From Umbelopsis ramanniana AG (taxonomy: Eukaryota > Mucoromycota > Umbelopsidomycetes > Umbelopsidales > Umbelopsidaceae), in assembly GCF_025399195.1 (NCBI RefSeq), contig NW_026252117.1, positions 206,648 to 270,647 of the forward strand: a stretch of DNA of 64,000 bases. Direction: 5' to 3'. The position numbers were made by a program, and so were the translations under genes. Positions 10,379 through 23,870 of this stretch are shown piece by piece (within the stretch, counting starts at the first letter, position 1; each line of letters begins with the position of its first letter). The notes under the pieces were generated by a model, which worked only from the letters and a program-made list of their open reading frames with translations, had not been told where the DNA came from and made no database searches.

Positions 10379-13263
10379 TTACCCGTCAATGCCTGGGAAG
10401 GAAGTTTCGGCAGTTCGTTGACGGTGACGTGGGCGAGGAAGGTCAGATGAAAAGCTTTGTGGTGTTTCTGCAAGAATCGTTTCAGTATGGGGAGACGTAG
10501 TGATGTTTTGTGTTGGGAGACTGTATTTGATATCCAAATCTTGAAGCGCATCCTTGAGGGCATACATAAAGCGAGTACGTCGCTCCCAACGTTTGCCACC
10601 ATCTTGCCAGTTACCCTTATGCTCGATATAAAGCAGCAGATTCAAAGTGTTCAGCTGAACGATCTCATTGATTTTAATATTGAATCCAGGCTGGAAGTCT
10701 CTGGAGTTGACAGTCAAAAATTCTTGCAACCGAGTAGAGAGTTCATGGATCTTCTCCGTTGGGGTGTTGAAGTGAACGTCGATATAAATGGATTCTCCCA
10801 TGTTACCAGAGCGACGGATGTTGTTGATGAATTTTGTCATAAGGACAGTGGTAGGTGCATTAATCTCTTGACCGTCTGTTCGACTGAGAACAAGAAAAAA
10901 AACCGTCAGGGAAAATTGCAAACAGGACCGACCGACCCACCCAAAAATGCGAAGAGACTTACACAAAGGTAGTGGACATGATGCCCATGTTGGCCACCAG
11001 CAAAGTCTGTGTGTCAATGACAACATAGTCACCTGCATCATAAGGATGCTGCATGGGAAGGAAACGGGGGTCAATAGGGGTCCTTAACCTGTATGTACTC
11101 AAAAAAAGTTACATGCATAGACTTACAGTGACGAAAAGGAAGAGGATACTCTCAAAGGTATTCTTTGCAGTGTTGCCGAAAACGAAGGCAAGAGCCACCA
11201 ACGCGGATCCGAAGGGTACCAAACTCTTCCAGACATCGACGCTAAAGATAGTCAAGGTAGTAAAGATAGTAGCAATGGAACTGACCATCAGCAACATAGC
11301 ATCGACCTTTCCAAGAGCTTGGCTGGTATCGCGAACGGATTGTGCTAGAGCCTTTCTTTCCTTGTAAATGGACAACACGGTATCACGCATTTCTCTACGA
11401 GACAGATCATGATTTCCATCTTTGTCGAACACAGCAAACGCTTTTTCGGCTTCTTCCACAGTGGCGAAATATGGCTCAAAATCTATCAACGTCAATCTCT
11501 TCTTGTTGGGACCAAGTGAAGTAAACAATTTGCGAGCGACCTTCTTTGCAAAGTCTTCGGAATTGATATCAACCTTGGAGTCTTGAATGCGAGATCGTGC
11601 GTCCGGAGTATCTGTCAATACGATATTTTGCAATTTCTTTTGTAGTTGGGAAAAGACCACAGGTGTAGAGGCAGATGAGCGCTTGTTAGGGGTATCATGA
11701 TCGCTGTATGAGTAGTTGTGAGCATCATCGGTCAAGTTGCCTTGGTCGTAGCTGGAATAACGAGAATAGGCGGGTCGACGATTTCGCATACCACTTTGGG
11801 AAGCGGAGTTAGGGGTATTGGTGTTGGTACGAGATCTTCTTTCCGCTTTACTCAGACGATCCAAGACTGTGAAAGAACAGGCAATAAAAGCATCAGTTTT
11901 CTGGACCGGCTCTTCGGAGTAAAAAACATCTTGTACTCACTTTTCAAGGCATATCGATTTTCCTTGAGACGATCATTGTAAGCAACCTTGTGGAATTTAA
12001 TGGCTAGCGAGGATACATGAGTCAATCAATCAATTCTCCTGAATGACTGGGAATGTGAATGAACTTACCAATAATTTGCACAATGCCCTTTTGGATGAAC
12101 AAAAACACCGTAAGGAAGAAGATGGAAGCGAACACTTTCCAAATAACGTCAGTGTAAGCCTGCTTTTGCACTGACTAAACGAAGAGTGTGGCGTTAAAAA
12201 TCTGCAGCTGTCACTATTCAAATCCTGTCACCCAATCGATTTTTTCGGGGGCCCAGCTGGAAAGGAAAACCATGAATAATTAATTACCTGAAATGGGACT
12301 TGCAGCAGGAAGGCCCAACATCCCCAGTTCCAGGCAGCTACCAGTAGAATCTTGAGATATTTCTTCATACTCATATAGTACTAGCGAAGTAAACAAAAAA
12401 GTTAATTGACGGATTTTAACAAAGGGCGTTGCACGCGCCTCCGCCATCAACCCTGTTATCAAATCCCGATCTTATCCAATTACCTCGAGCTGTGATTTGA
12501 CCATCTCACTTCTTCGGCCCATGAACACCTTCACCCACATACTGACGACAGAAGGAAGAGCTTCTACGAAGATGGTAGTGAACCAACCAATGATCCACAT
12601 GATGGCGGACCAATACATCCAGCATTGGACATTGTTTCTGATATTCAAAAAGGTCGGTGTCGCTTCCTCTTCGGCCGAAGGGTACGGAAGTAAAAAGTGT
12701 GCGAGCATGGCAACGCCCACAAACAAGCACGAACCGACAAAGCCGATGAGAAATCGCTTGGAAAAAGGCGAGAGGTAGTGCCAGCAGCATGGTCGCTGCA
12801 TGACCGATTTGATCTTTTCTCTGGTAGTGCGACGTCTTTTTGGCTTTTCTGCTTCGTTGGGATCCGCATTCCAATCAAACTCGCTGTCACTGGAGAGGAC
12901 ACCATCCGCGACCTCCTCTAGTACAGGTTCCGGTTCGGCTTTCTCGCTTATCGTATTAAGCTGCTCCGGTGCTGTTTTGGACCTGACCATACCGAGGTCG
13001 CCCTCGTTTTTTTCCTCCACCTCGGCTCGAGTTGTTGATACGCGCTCTGGAATTTCGTACTGACTACTATTATAACTATCCATTGGGATAGAAAAGTAAG
13101 GGTCTTCCGGTTTAGGGCCAGGATCTGTTCGGTTTTTGATTTTCCGGTTTCGAAAATAAGTTGTCATGTAATACTAACAGCATGTTGGAGAGGCATACTC
13201 ACTGTCCATGAGACTCTCGCTCTCCTCAAAATCCTGTAATCTGACAGACTTGCTTTTGTGCAT
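10379..13263 (-). CDS. EF-hand mechanosensitive ion channel (MscS family, fungal Msy1/Msy2 type)
   Basis: Exons (minus): 13263-13203, 13124-12484, 12380-12288, 12174-12069, 12003-11941, 11866-11127, 11048-10963, 10883-10379; 764 residues. An acidic cytosolic N terminus and a basic stretch (KPKRRRTTREK) precede several TM segments. Then comes an EF-hand loop DKDGNHDLSRRE (about residues 469-480) with ligands at positions 1, 3, 5, 7, 9 and 12. Then come the pore helix and MscS beta-domain: FGNTAKNTFESILFLFVTHPYDAGDYV (about 552-578 region), then TTFVRTDGQEINAPTTVL. In S. pombe such channels sit in the ER and nuclear-side membranes and control Ca2+ release under hypo-osmotic swelling; that role is transferred by family. 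The start uses a 61-nt first exon joined over a 78-nt intron to NPGPKPEDPYF. An alternative is an ATG at 13167 without that intron. Confidence 0.9.
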
Positions 13264-15953
13264 ATCTTTCAAAGTAGAAGAAAAAGTGTGGAAAGAAAAA
13301 GAGGGTTCCTCAGTCGCTAAATATAGAGGGCTGGAGCGAACAATTGATTCGACAAGTCACAGAGCAATAAAAAAAAAATCAGCAACGTTGCAAGAAGGAC
13401 CCAGAACATCACCAGTCACATTTTGATTTGTTGGAGTCGGGGAGCTGATGTTAGCTGGTCCGGTCCCCCTTTCTTTCAACGTTCTCGCCCTTTTAAAATT
13501 CCATCTCCCCCATTCTCCACCTTGTTATTGCCCTTAACTGCATTGTCCACACGCTCTCAGCCAAACGAATCGCTTAGCCGGAAAACCTTTTTGAACTAAT
13601 GTATCCGATTGTATAAAGAACATTTCCGCCAGTTCCAACCTCCCAGACTAGTTCATTCGATGGACGTAATCCCAGTTCTAGCACTACTCTATATGCGGTC
13701 ATATGAAGCCATTCTACTTGCCACGTGAGGTTCAAGGCATGCCAGTCGATCGCTCATGCAGAGAACAATCGCACTCCACCCAAAAATATCACGATAGAGT
13801 GGTGCAAGTATTTATGTGCTAAAGTTTTCAAGGTCTTGCCATGCTGCATCAAATACGGTTAGGCGTCAGAAAGAAGGATCTACGTTCCGATGCTTCCTTT
13901 CGCTTCCTCATTGCATCATGACAGAGCTTTGCCAAGGTAAAAAAAAAAAAAAAAGGTTTTTAGGTCCGACAAATAGCAATAAACATCATACCGCTGGCAT
14001 CTCAAGCATGATCACTATGGTCGCTTTGAATTTTTTGCCGTAGGAGACCGCAAGTATATACCATCTTCTTCATTGAGCCTTGTATGATAGAGAAATAGTC
14101 AAATTTGGTGCAAATTTTGGCATGCATAAATTACCTCTGCTGGCCACGCACCCTTTCATGCGGGCCACTAAAACGCAGTATGCCATCATGCCAAGGTAGG
14201 ACGCCTCTATGTAAAGATGAATGGTCTAGCTACGTCAGCCTTTACAGTGGCGAGAGCCTTTTTATTTTGTAATTTCTTTTACGCAATGACTGGTATATTT
14301 TGCAGATCTAAACTGGAACCGGATGAAGTAGGGAGGCAAATACACCAACATGCACAATGTATCTGATAACAACCTTCAACTGCTGGCAACTAGGTTTTTG
14401 GAAATAAATACCTAATGTATGTTGACGGTACCCGCCTGCATATAAAGCTTGGGACAATGATAATGGACTTTTTTAACAGCGATATAAATAACTATATTAC
14501 AGCCACTTTTCAATATGGAACAAGAAGTGTTCAGGGTGGAAAGAAGAGGTTATGTCTTTGGCGAGGCGTGATGGATTTTTCCCAAATTACCTGGTTGTGA
14601 CCCCTAAACTTAAAATTTGTGGTCCAGCTTTATGAAAAAGCTATATGGGCTGATTCTCTGGCGTACAGATTTGTAAAGGATTCTAGCTTGATAGTTATTC
14701 ATCATGTCGTTCGCACTGTACGACGGCTTTAAATGCCACCACCCCACCAGCCCTTTTAGACAAAATCGTATGAATGTGAACTTCTTCCACAGTTTGCAAT
14801 AAGTTTGGGAAAAATAAGACAGTACTACCCCCCTTTTCGTTTATTGTTTGTATTGTTCCATGCATTGCGACTCTTACCTGAATGTTACCGATTTATCCCA
14901 TGTCAACCATGACAATTTAGACTAAAAACAGTCCCATATTCAGAATAAGAGCCAGTATGCGCTCTAATGTTTAGATTCCACATCCCAACTGAGGTGTGGT
15001 CTCGGCTCATGCGCGGAGAGGACAATCCTCATTTTGGCTTTGAGGCTAACACTCAGAATGCAGTTGCACAATACAAAAAAAAAAAAAAGAAAAAAAAAAA
15101 GGTGTAAATTACAATAGGATCAAATGGTAAATAGAGTAGGGTGGGGCCATTAGATCAGTGAAGCCCATCACTCCAGCCATCTATGCACTCAAGCAGCCCG
15201 GCCGACAAGATCAAACTACAGTATTCAACTTCTCATACATCTTATGATTCAGTCCTTTTTCACGCTTGCAGTCATTTACATTTGTGAATTTCAATATACC
15301 AAGCAAGCGTATCTCGATATAATACATGATTATAGTTACCACCGAAATTGCTGTCGCATTCAATGTAGCTCTTTGGTATGCTTGTGGTTTGTAAGGCTTT
15401 TTTTTCCCACATAAGGTCCACATTGACTTATCAAATACCAACTGCCATGGTGGTGTACGATGGTTGATCACAGACGTAGATAAATGACTTTGGACAGTAC
15501 GTTGAGCCATGACGTATCAATGGTTGAACTAGCGAGGCGCTTGTAGCGAGCGGAAGGCATCCCATCAGGGTATATCGAATTTATATTCTTGGCAGTGATT
15601 GGCTACTGACAACATGTTCCTGCGGCGTCAATCCAGTGATTTTCAAGCCCGCTTGTAATGGATCGTTTGTGTGTAACAAAAAACGCAATTAAAAATTTGA
15701 TGAGACGAGGAAATGCGAAAAGGTACTTTTGAGCTTGCATCCGTTTCTCACCTCTTTCTTTCCTCTCTTTTCTTCTTCAACGTCACCTCTATCAAAGTGT
15801 GTGATATCACCCCTTCCATTCATTTTTTTCTCTAAGAAGCTCATCACTGTTTATAATCAAACATTTTTTTTTATTTTGCAATCTCTTCCTGTGAATAATT
15901 AGTGTTTCTCTGATTTCACAAAACTCTGTCGTTACTTTATACACCAATATTCC
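13264..15953. promoter_or_regulatory. 2.7-kb divergent intergenic region between MscS channel and homeobox gene
   Basis: The largest gap in the window, between two outward-facing genes. Candidate ORFs are short and unrecognised (e.g. 99 codons on the minus strand at 15211-15510) and I do not call them genes. Homopolymer A runs lie at about 13939-13953 and 15076-15101. The size suggests extended cis-regulation of the homeobox gene, or an unannotated non-coding transcript; neither can be shown from sequence alone. Confidence 0.4.
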
Positions 15954-15974
15954 ATGAATAAGACCCCGGTATGA
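15954..15974 (+). promoter_or_regulatory. Upstream ORF overlapping the homeobox start codon
   Basis: A six-codon ORF (MNKTPV) ends in TGA that shares bases with the homeobox ATG in an ATGA overlap (15971-15974). Such stop/start overlap can lower or couple translation of the main ORF. It matters only if the transcript starts upstream of 15954. Confidence 0.5.
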
Positions 15975-17768
15975 ATACCAGCAAACCTGAATACACTACA
16001 ACAGTCAAATCGACGCAGCCATATAATTATACGCCACCTATGCCGCCTTACCCCGACGACTCCAAAGCAGTAGACTCGGAATCTTTTAACACCAGCAGCA
16101 GTAATCAGTCTGAATATTCACGCGATGGCGGTAGACCCCTGCCTTCCGCCATTGTTGGTAGTAGCGGCAGTAATAGCAATGCGTCTGGTGCTACCCCCAA
16201 AAAGCGAACACGCGCTACCCCAGAGCAACTAGCTGTGTTGGAAAAAACCTTCATGACAAACACGTCTCCTAATTCACGAATGCGTAGTAACCTTGCTCAG
16301 GAGCTAGGGATGACTGAACGAAGGTACTGTTCAAAGCATGCATATCATTCGCCTCCTGCTAAAAGCATTGCTAACCACGTTTTCCCATCAACCACGCACA
16401 TTTTTTTTTTCAACGCTTACTTTAATGGTCCCATCATACTGGACACAACCCCCTCATTCTAATGATCTTCCGCTGCCAACCTCCTTACTCACAGCATCCA
16501 AATCTGGTTTCAAAATCGTCGCGCCAAAGTCAAAAATATGGCGAAAAGAGCAGCCATTTTGCAAGAAGAAGCCATGAGAGCACAGTTCATGGCAGCATCC
16601 GGATACATGCCGTTTTATCCGCCGGCCTATCCATCTCGACAAGGTCATCATTATCGGCCACCTGTTCTTCCTCATCACTTTAGAAGGGCGCGTAGTAGTT
16701 CTGATGTAATGGGAGCTGTTCGTGAACGAGCAAGAATGAGAGCGCATTCAGTTGGTGGAGGATTGCTGAATCAAATGCAAAACGATATGATGCCGCCACC
16801 TACGGCCACTCCATGGTCTTCGCATTTTAGCCCATATCATCAGCAGCAGCCACATTATCAACCGCCGCCACAGCCTTCTGGCCCCGAGATCGACATTGCT
16901 GATAGGCACGTCATGTTAGGTACGCATGTTTTTGGTTTAAAGATATTCCTGTCCAAAAATAGGTCTCTACACCTTTTTTGCTATAGAGGTTTTCTCCTTA
17001 AACAGCGATCCTCGGATTCAATATTAACACACCTAAAAAAAAAAACCAGATTCAGGCATGTCACTGGATTTCTTCCCCGCCAGTACCTTGACGATCGGCA
17101 CGTGGAAGAGGATGAGAATTCAATCTGCCGATCTACTGTGCCATTATTCGCTGCCATTGCGTCGTATGATATGGCATATTCAGGAACAACAGCGCTTTAA
17201 AATTGAATTTCCCTTTGATGTAATTGATCGCATTGTGCTTGTACAGGATGGTGAGCTGGGTCGCATGGACATTCAAATTCGGGATCCCATGAACGCTGTG
17301 GAATTCTATATGGAAACTGGTACTCTTGCTGATGGTTCTATTCAATGGACACAATGTCGAGATTTCACTGAAGGAAGAGAAGCTAGCCAGCAGCTGATAC
17401 ACAGCATAGAAGGCCATGCTATGGAACTGTCAAAACAACTCACGCGCCTGGCGTCTGTAGAATTGAATCTCGGGCCCAGAATGATTATTGACAGTATTAT
17501 TCCTGTCATGGACGATCCTGCTCGAGATATGTTTTTGACCCCTGGCCCATCCTCTTCCATGGAGCCCGAAGGTTATGTTGATACCACATCCACTCTGTCA
17601 CCGTCTACTACGCCTACGCCTACACTAGTCGGCCCTTACTCTCATGATATGGCTTATACAATCGATAAATCTCACCCCTCCAACCTTCCTACTACATGGG
17701 ACTACTCAAATACCTCGGTTGTTCAAGACGCTCATATGCCTTTCACTTATGGGCCACACTATACATGA
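15971..17768 (+). CDS. Homeobox transcription factor (fungal, Phx1-like layout)
   Basis: Exons: 15971-16323, 16495-16919, 17056-17768; 496 residues. The homeodomain spans about residues 76-135 (start PKKRTRATPEQLAVLEKTF, recognition helix IQIWFQNRRAKVK, WFQNRR at 122-127). Exon 1/2 joining restores the TERSIQIW boundary, so the intron falls just before helix 3. The region is followed by a Pro/Gln/Ser-rich linker. A second block (exon 3) opens with LTIGTWKRM and continues FKIEFPFDVIDRIVL. As far as I recall, similar sequence follows the homeodomain in Phx1-type fungal regulators, where the block has no solved function. Role: sequence-specific nuclear transcription factor; in S. pombe Phx1 acts in stationary phase, which need not transfer. 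A 6-codon upstream ORF overlaps the start. Confidence 0.88.
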
Positions 17769-19724
<1,956 letters not shown>

Positions 19725-20108
19725 TTATACTGCTATGACACCATCCCTGCCATCTTATCCAGTACAGTAATAATAAAAAAACCCTTTTTTTCAAACGAAA
19801 AAATTGGCGAGCTTTGTGTGCAAAATGGTCCCAATTTATTATCTGCCCCCCACCATATTTTGGTCACCATTGCACAAAAAATTGGCTGACTTAACATGAT
19901 CTACCGAGCTACTCAGTTCATCATGAAAGCAAGGGAAAACATTGAGACCTCATAATAAATAGATTTCACCAACCAAACCGTTGCCTCACATTGAGAATAG
20001 TCTGTACTCTTCTGCCATCACGTGTACCAAATAACCTTTTTTGTGATTCCGCTGAGACAAAAAGGTACCCCCAACCGGATCTCAGCTTTGCATCCGTCAA
20101 CTGTCCAA
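19725..20108. other. Tubulin 3' flank and cytochrome b5 reductase promoter
   Basis: 384 bases between tandem genes. Nothing gene-like. Open frame upstream of 20109 exists in phase with the reductase but begins at a poorly supported ATG (20022). Confidence 0.45.
19772..19777 (+). terminator. AATAAA poly(A) signal of alpha-tubulin
   Basis: AATAAA 48 bases after the tubulin stop codon, in an A-rich run. Confidence 0.5.
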
Positions 20109-21372
20109 ATGGCCCAACTAATGACTTCATCACAACTTCGCATGCCTCTTACTGTTCGTCGAATACTACGGATTTTAACCGATCCATACTTCCTGTCGTT
20201 AGCCATTCCAGTCTGCGTTACAGGGACCGTATATGGAGTTTGGAAGCTGTACTGGCGAAGAAAACGTAGGTGAATTTAGTAAACGAATGACTGCCTGGGA
20301 TAAACAGAGTGGGGTAGTATCGTTGATATGCCCTAAAAGCGAACGATTGGTATGTTGCTCGAAAAACTTGGCAATATTAATCTCCCCACGAATTCTTTTC
20401 CACCGTATAGTTCCTCAACGAATTCTAGACCAGCACACCGTACAATACTTCAAATTGGTCGAAAAACTCCCAGTCTCTCACAACACCGCTATGTAAGTGC
20501 AGCCTGTGTATAGTATGATATCAAGCTGCATCGCTCTGACCCCCTTTTTGTCCCAGTTATCGGTTTGCTTTACCATCCAAGACCGCGGTCCTCGGTCTGC
20601 CAATTGGACAACACATTTCTCTAGTAGTGGATGTAGATGGAAGAAGTGTTTCAAGAAGCTATACACCTACCAGCCAGTTTAATACCCAAGGACATTTCGA
20701 TCTTATGATCAAGGTAACTCCCGTTTAAATGCGTGCCTTGTTTGCCGTGCTTGCTGACGGATAATCCATCTTCCAGTCATACCCAACTGGAGCGGTCTCA
20801 AGTTTCGTAGCAAAGCTAGATGTTGGCGACACTGTAGGTGTGAAAGGACCAAGAGGCGCCTTCACATATACACCGAGAATGGTGAGGGAATTAGGCATGA
20901 TCGCAGGTGGAACAGGAATTACCCCCATGCTTCAGGTAAGCTTTACGACCAGTTTATGCATCCGAATGTTCCTTGGTAGAGAGATATTCACCGAACCCTC
21001 TTTCTTTCATGCTAGATTATTCGCGCTATTCTGAGCAACCCTCATGACCCTACGAAAGTATCTCTCATTTTCGCAAATGTGACAGACGACGACATATTGT
21101 TACGAGAGGAGCTTGATGAGCTGGCAAAGCGACATGACAATCTGAAAGTATACTATGTATTGAATAATCCTCCCGAAGGATGGACCGGTGGAGTGGGGTT
21201 TGTAACGAGAGAGATGATTGAAAGATGGTTACCTCCGCCAGCTAAAGATATCAAGATCCTACTCTGTGGGCCGCCTGCAATGATGAAAGCCATGACCCTC
21301 CTCACCAATGAAATAGGATATGAGCCTACTAGACCAGTTAGCAAACTGACAGATCAGATATATTGTTTTTAG
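20109..21372 (+). CDS. NADH-cytochrome b5 reductase
   Basis: Exons: 20109-20265, 20411-20492, 20557-20713, 20777-20935, 21016-21372; 303 residues. FAD flavoenzyme passing electrons from NADH to cytochrome b5, for sterol and fatty-acid desaturation or hydroxylation, on ER or outer mitochondrial membrane. An N-terminal TM helix (about residues 20-42, [18 protein letters not shown]) is followed by a basic WRRK. FAD-binding RSYTPTS, the [10 protein letters not shown] nucleotide motif, CGPPAMMKA and the usual terminal DQIYCF are all in place, and length fits the family. The start at 20109 ([10 protein letters not shown]) is preferred; 20121 or 20022 are alternatives. I cannot tell the CBR1 from the MCR1 subtype, so no symbol is given. 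Confidence 0.93.
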
Positions 21373-21542
21373 ATTGAATACTTGTCATATAATTTTGAAC
21401 CTCATGTAACGAATATTTTGAGAATTTTCATCCTCCATCTTTTTTTTTTTTTTTTTTACGCCTGTGCTAAAATCTTGATATACAGTTCGGAGTTTCGCCA
21501 TCTCTACAGTTTCCTTTATTACTACAGCTTTTTGCAACAGCA

Positions 21543-23724
21543 ATGCTGCGATTCACACCCCCTAATGTTCGTCGCGCGGTCAGCATGCTACCTCGTGGCG
21601 CTTTAGCCTATAGGGCTTCTGCTTCAAAGGCTGCTCTCCCTTCCTTAGCTGTGTCGCTCCGTCGCTATGCCACGGAATCAGCTGCTCAAGTCGACACCAA
21701 AGGACCCACCAAGGTTGTCCACTATACTGTTGACAAGTATCCCGGTTACGAACGAGACACCCGCTTTAGCCAGGTAAGGGCAATCATAGGTTAAAAAATA
21801 ACCTCTTCGATTGCTTCTGACATGATCAACTTCTCTAGCTCTCGCCTGACCATGTCGAACACTTCAAATCCATTGTCGGTGACAACGGTATGATTTACGA
21901 CAACGATGATGATCTTTTCGTTTTCAACACAGATTGGATGAACAAGTATAGGGGAAAGTCTAAGTTGGTTTTGAAGCCAAAGACTACTCAACAGGTCTCT
22001 GACATCATGAAGTATTGTAACGAAAACAAGTAAGTTTTGCCCTCCCCCACCTCCACCTCGAGCATATGTTTGATAACTAAATGGTCTCAAGGTTGGCTGT
22101 TGTTCCACAGGGTGGAAATACTGGTTTGGTTGGCGGCTCTGTCCCCGTGTTCGACGAAATCGTTCTCAGCCTTGCCAACATGAACCAAGTCCGTAGCTTC
22201 GATGCTGTCTCTGGTAAAGTACCATTCCCCTCGATGTAAACATGTGTGGTTCGCGAAGTGTATATATTGATTGCGTCTGTAGGTGTCCTTGTCAGTGATT
22301 CTGGATGCGTTTTGGAAATTTTGGACAACTACCTTCATGAGAAGGGCTACATTATGCCTATCGATTTGGGTGCTAAGGGAAGGCAAGTATCGTTCACCTA
22401 TCATTACTCTGTTATCATAGGTTAACAGTCTAGTTTCTTTACAGCTGTCATATTGGCGGTAACGTAGCAACAAATGCAGGTGGTCTGCGATTGCTTCGTT
22501 ATGGATCATTGCACGGAACCGTCCTAGGCTTAGAGGTTGTGTTGCCTGACGGTACCATTCTCGAAAATCTTTCCACTCTACGCAAAGATAACACTGGTTA
22601 TGATCTCAAGCAACTCTTCATTGGATCAGAAGGTACCCTCGGTGTCATCACCGGTGTGTCTATCTTAACACCTCGTAAGCCCAAGGTAAGACTTCCAGAG
22701 TGATCTGATATTTCAAGCAAAGGTTGAGGAACTAATAATGACATCCTATCAGGCTGTCAACGTTGCATTGCTCGGTGTCAATTCATTCGAAGATGTCCAA
22801 AAGGCTTTCAAGCAAGCTAAATCCGAAGTGTCTGAAATTTTGTCTGGTATGTTGTAGTCGTAGCAGTGTACTTGGTGATTCGTTGCACCCCCCAATCTTT
22901 TATTTATTTACCAATACCTCCCAGCATTCGAGTTTTGGGATACTAATGCATCTAAGATGTTCAAGAAGCACAGTGATGTGAAAGGTGCTCTCTCCGACGA
23001 GTATCCTTTCTACGTCCTCATCGAGACCAGTGGTTCAAACAAGGATCATGATGATGAAAAATTGAATGGATTGCTCGAGAACTTGATGACCGATGAAGTT
23101 GCTCTTGATGGTGTCGTTGCTCAGGATGAGACTCAGATCCGAAACTTGTGGTCCATGCGTGAAGGTATTCCTGAAGCTCTTAGCAAGGAAGGAGGCGTTT
23201 TCAAATATGACGTTTCCCTTCCTGTGCCCCGCCTCTACGAATGTGTCGAAGACATGAAGAAGCATCTCACTGAACATGGTGTTTATGGAAAGGATGACTC
23301 TCCCGTTGTAGAGGTTGTCGGTTACGGTCACGTTGGTGATGGCAATTTGCATTTGAACATCGCTACCAAGACCGTCGATACCAAGATCATGAACATTATT
23401 GAACCATATATCTTTGAATGGGTTTGTAAGTAGACCAGCCTCTGACTGACTACGTCTTGTTACAGTATAAACTCATATCTTTCTTTTACAGCAAAGGAGA
23501 ACGGATCAATTTCTGCTGAGCATGGTAAGTTATTATACACTTTATATTCCGTCCTTGTAATTTCACCACTCTAATGACTTGTTTCATCAGGCCTTGGACT
23601 TCAGAAGGGCAAGTTCTTGCATTACTCCAAGTCAGATGCTATGATACAGTTGATGCAGACTATCAAGAAGACTATTGATCCTAATGCTATCATGAACCCT
23701 TACAAGTATCTTCCCCAGAATTGA
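21543..23724 (+). CDS. D2HGDH: D-2-hydroxyglutarate dehydrogenase, mitochondrial FAD enzyme
   Basis: Exons: 21543-21773, 21839-22029, 22092-22213, 22283-22382, 22445-22685, 22753-22846, 22925-23425, 23492-23524, 23591-23724; 548 residues. Oxidises D-2-hydroxyglutarate (and possibly D-lactate) to the 2-oxo acid; the yeast relatives are Dld2/Dld3. An Arg/Ser/Ala-rich N terminus (about 45 residues) looks like a mitochondrial presequence. FAD_binding_4 (PCMH) core: [24 protein letters not shown] and [24 protein letters not shown]. The C-terminal FAD-oxidase domain has [16 protein letters not shown] (metal/substrate His) and SISAEHGLGLQKG, ending [11 protein letters not shown]. Intron 4 starts with GC rather than GT. 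DLD2-type and D-lactate dehydrogenase members are hard to separate by eye. Confidence 0.94.
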
Positions 23725-23793
23725 AGTTGTAATAGTGACTACGTCTAGTAGTAAACCGGATTTTCCAACACAATGTACAAAGGGTACACATTC

Positions 23794-23799
23794 AATAAA
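23794..23799 (+). terminator. AATAAA poly(A) signal of D2HGDH
   Basis: AATAAA 70 bases after the stop codon and only 72 bases before the NSE1 start, so the NSE1 promoter must overlap the D2HGDH 3' UTR. Confidence 0.5.
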
Positions 23800-23870
23800 A
23801 AAAGCCCGCTGATTTGAATTTTTTCCCCTCCACCCGCTGTCAAGTTTTGTTGAAATCCAGCATTCACAGA

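Noticed and set aside
15075-15101. A-rich run as a retroposon tail
   Set aside because: No target-site duplication, no reverse-transcriptase or SINE-like sequence next to it; similar A/T runs occur throughout the window.
15211-15510. 99-codon minus-strand ORF in the 2.7-kb gap
   Set aside because: No domain, low-complexity Lys/Thr/Tyr mix typical of chance frames in AT-rich DNA.
23814-23870. N-terminal extension of NSE1
   Set aside because: The in-frame extension does not begin with ATG and adds a segment not typical for Nse1.
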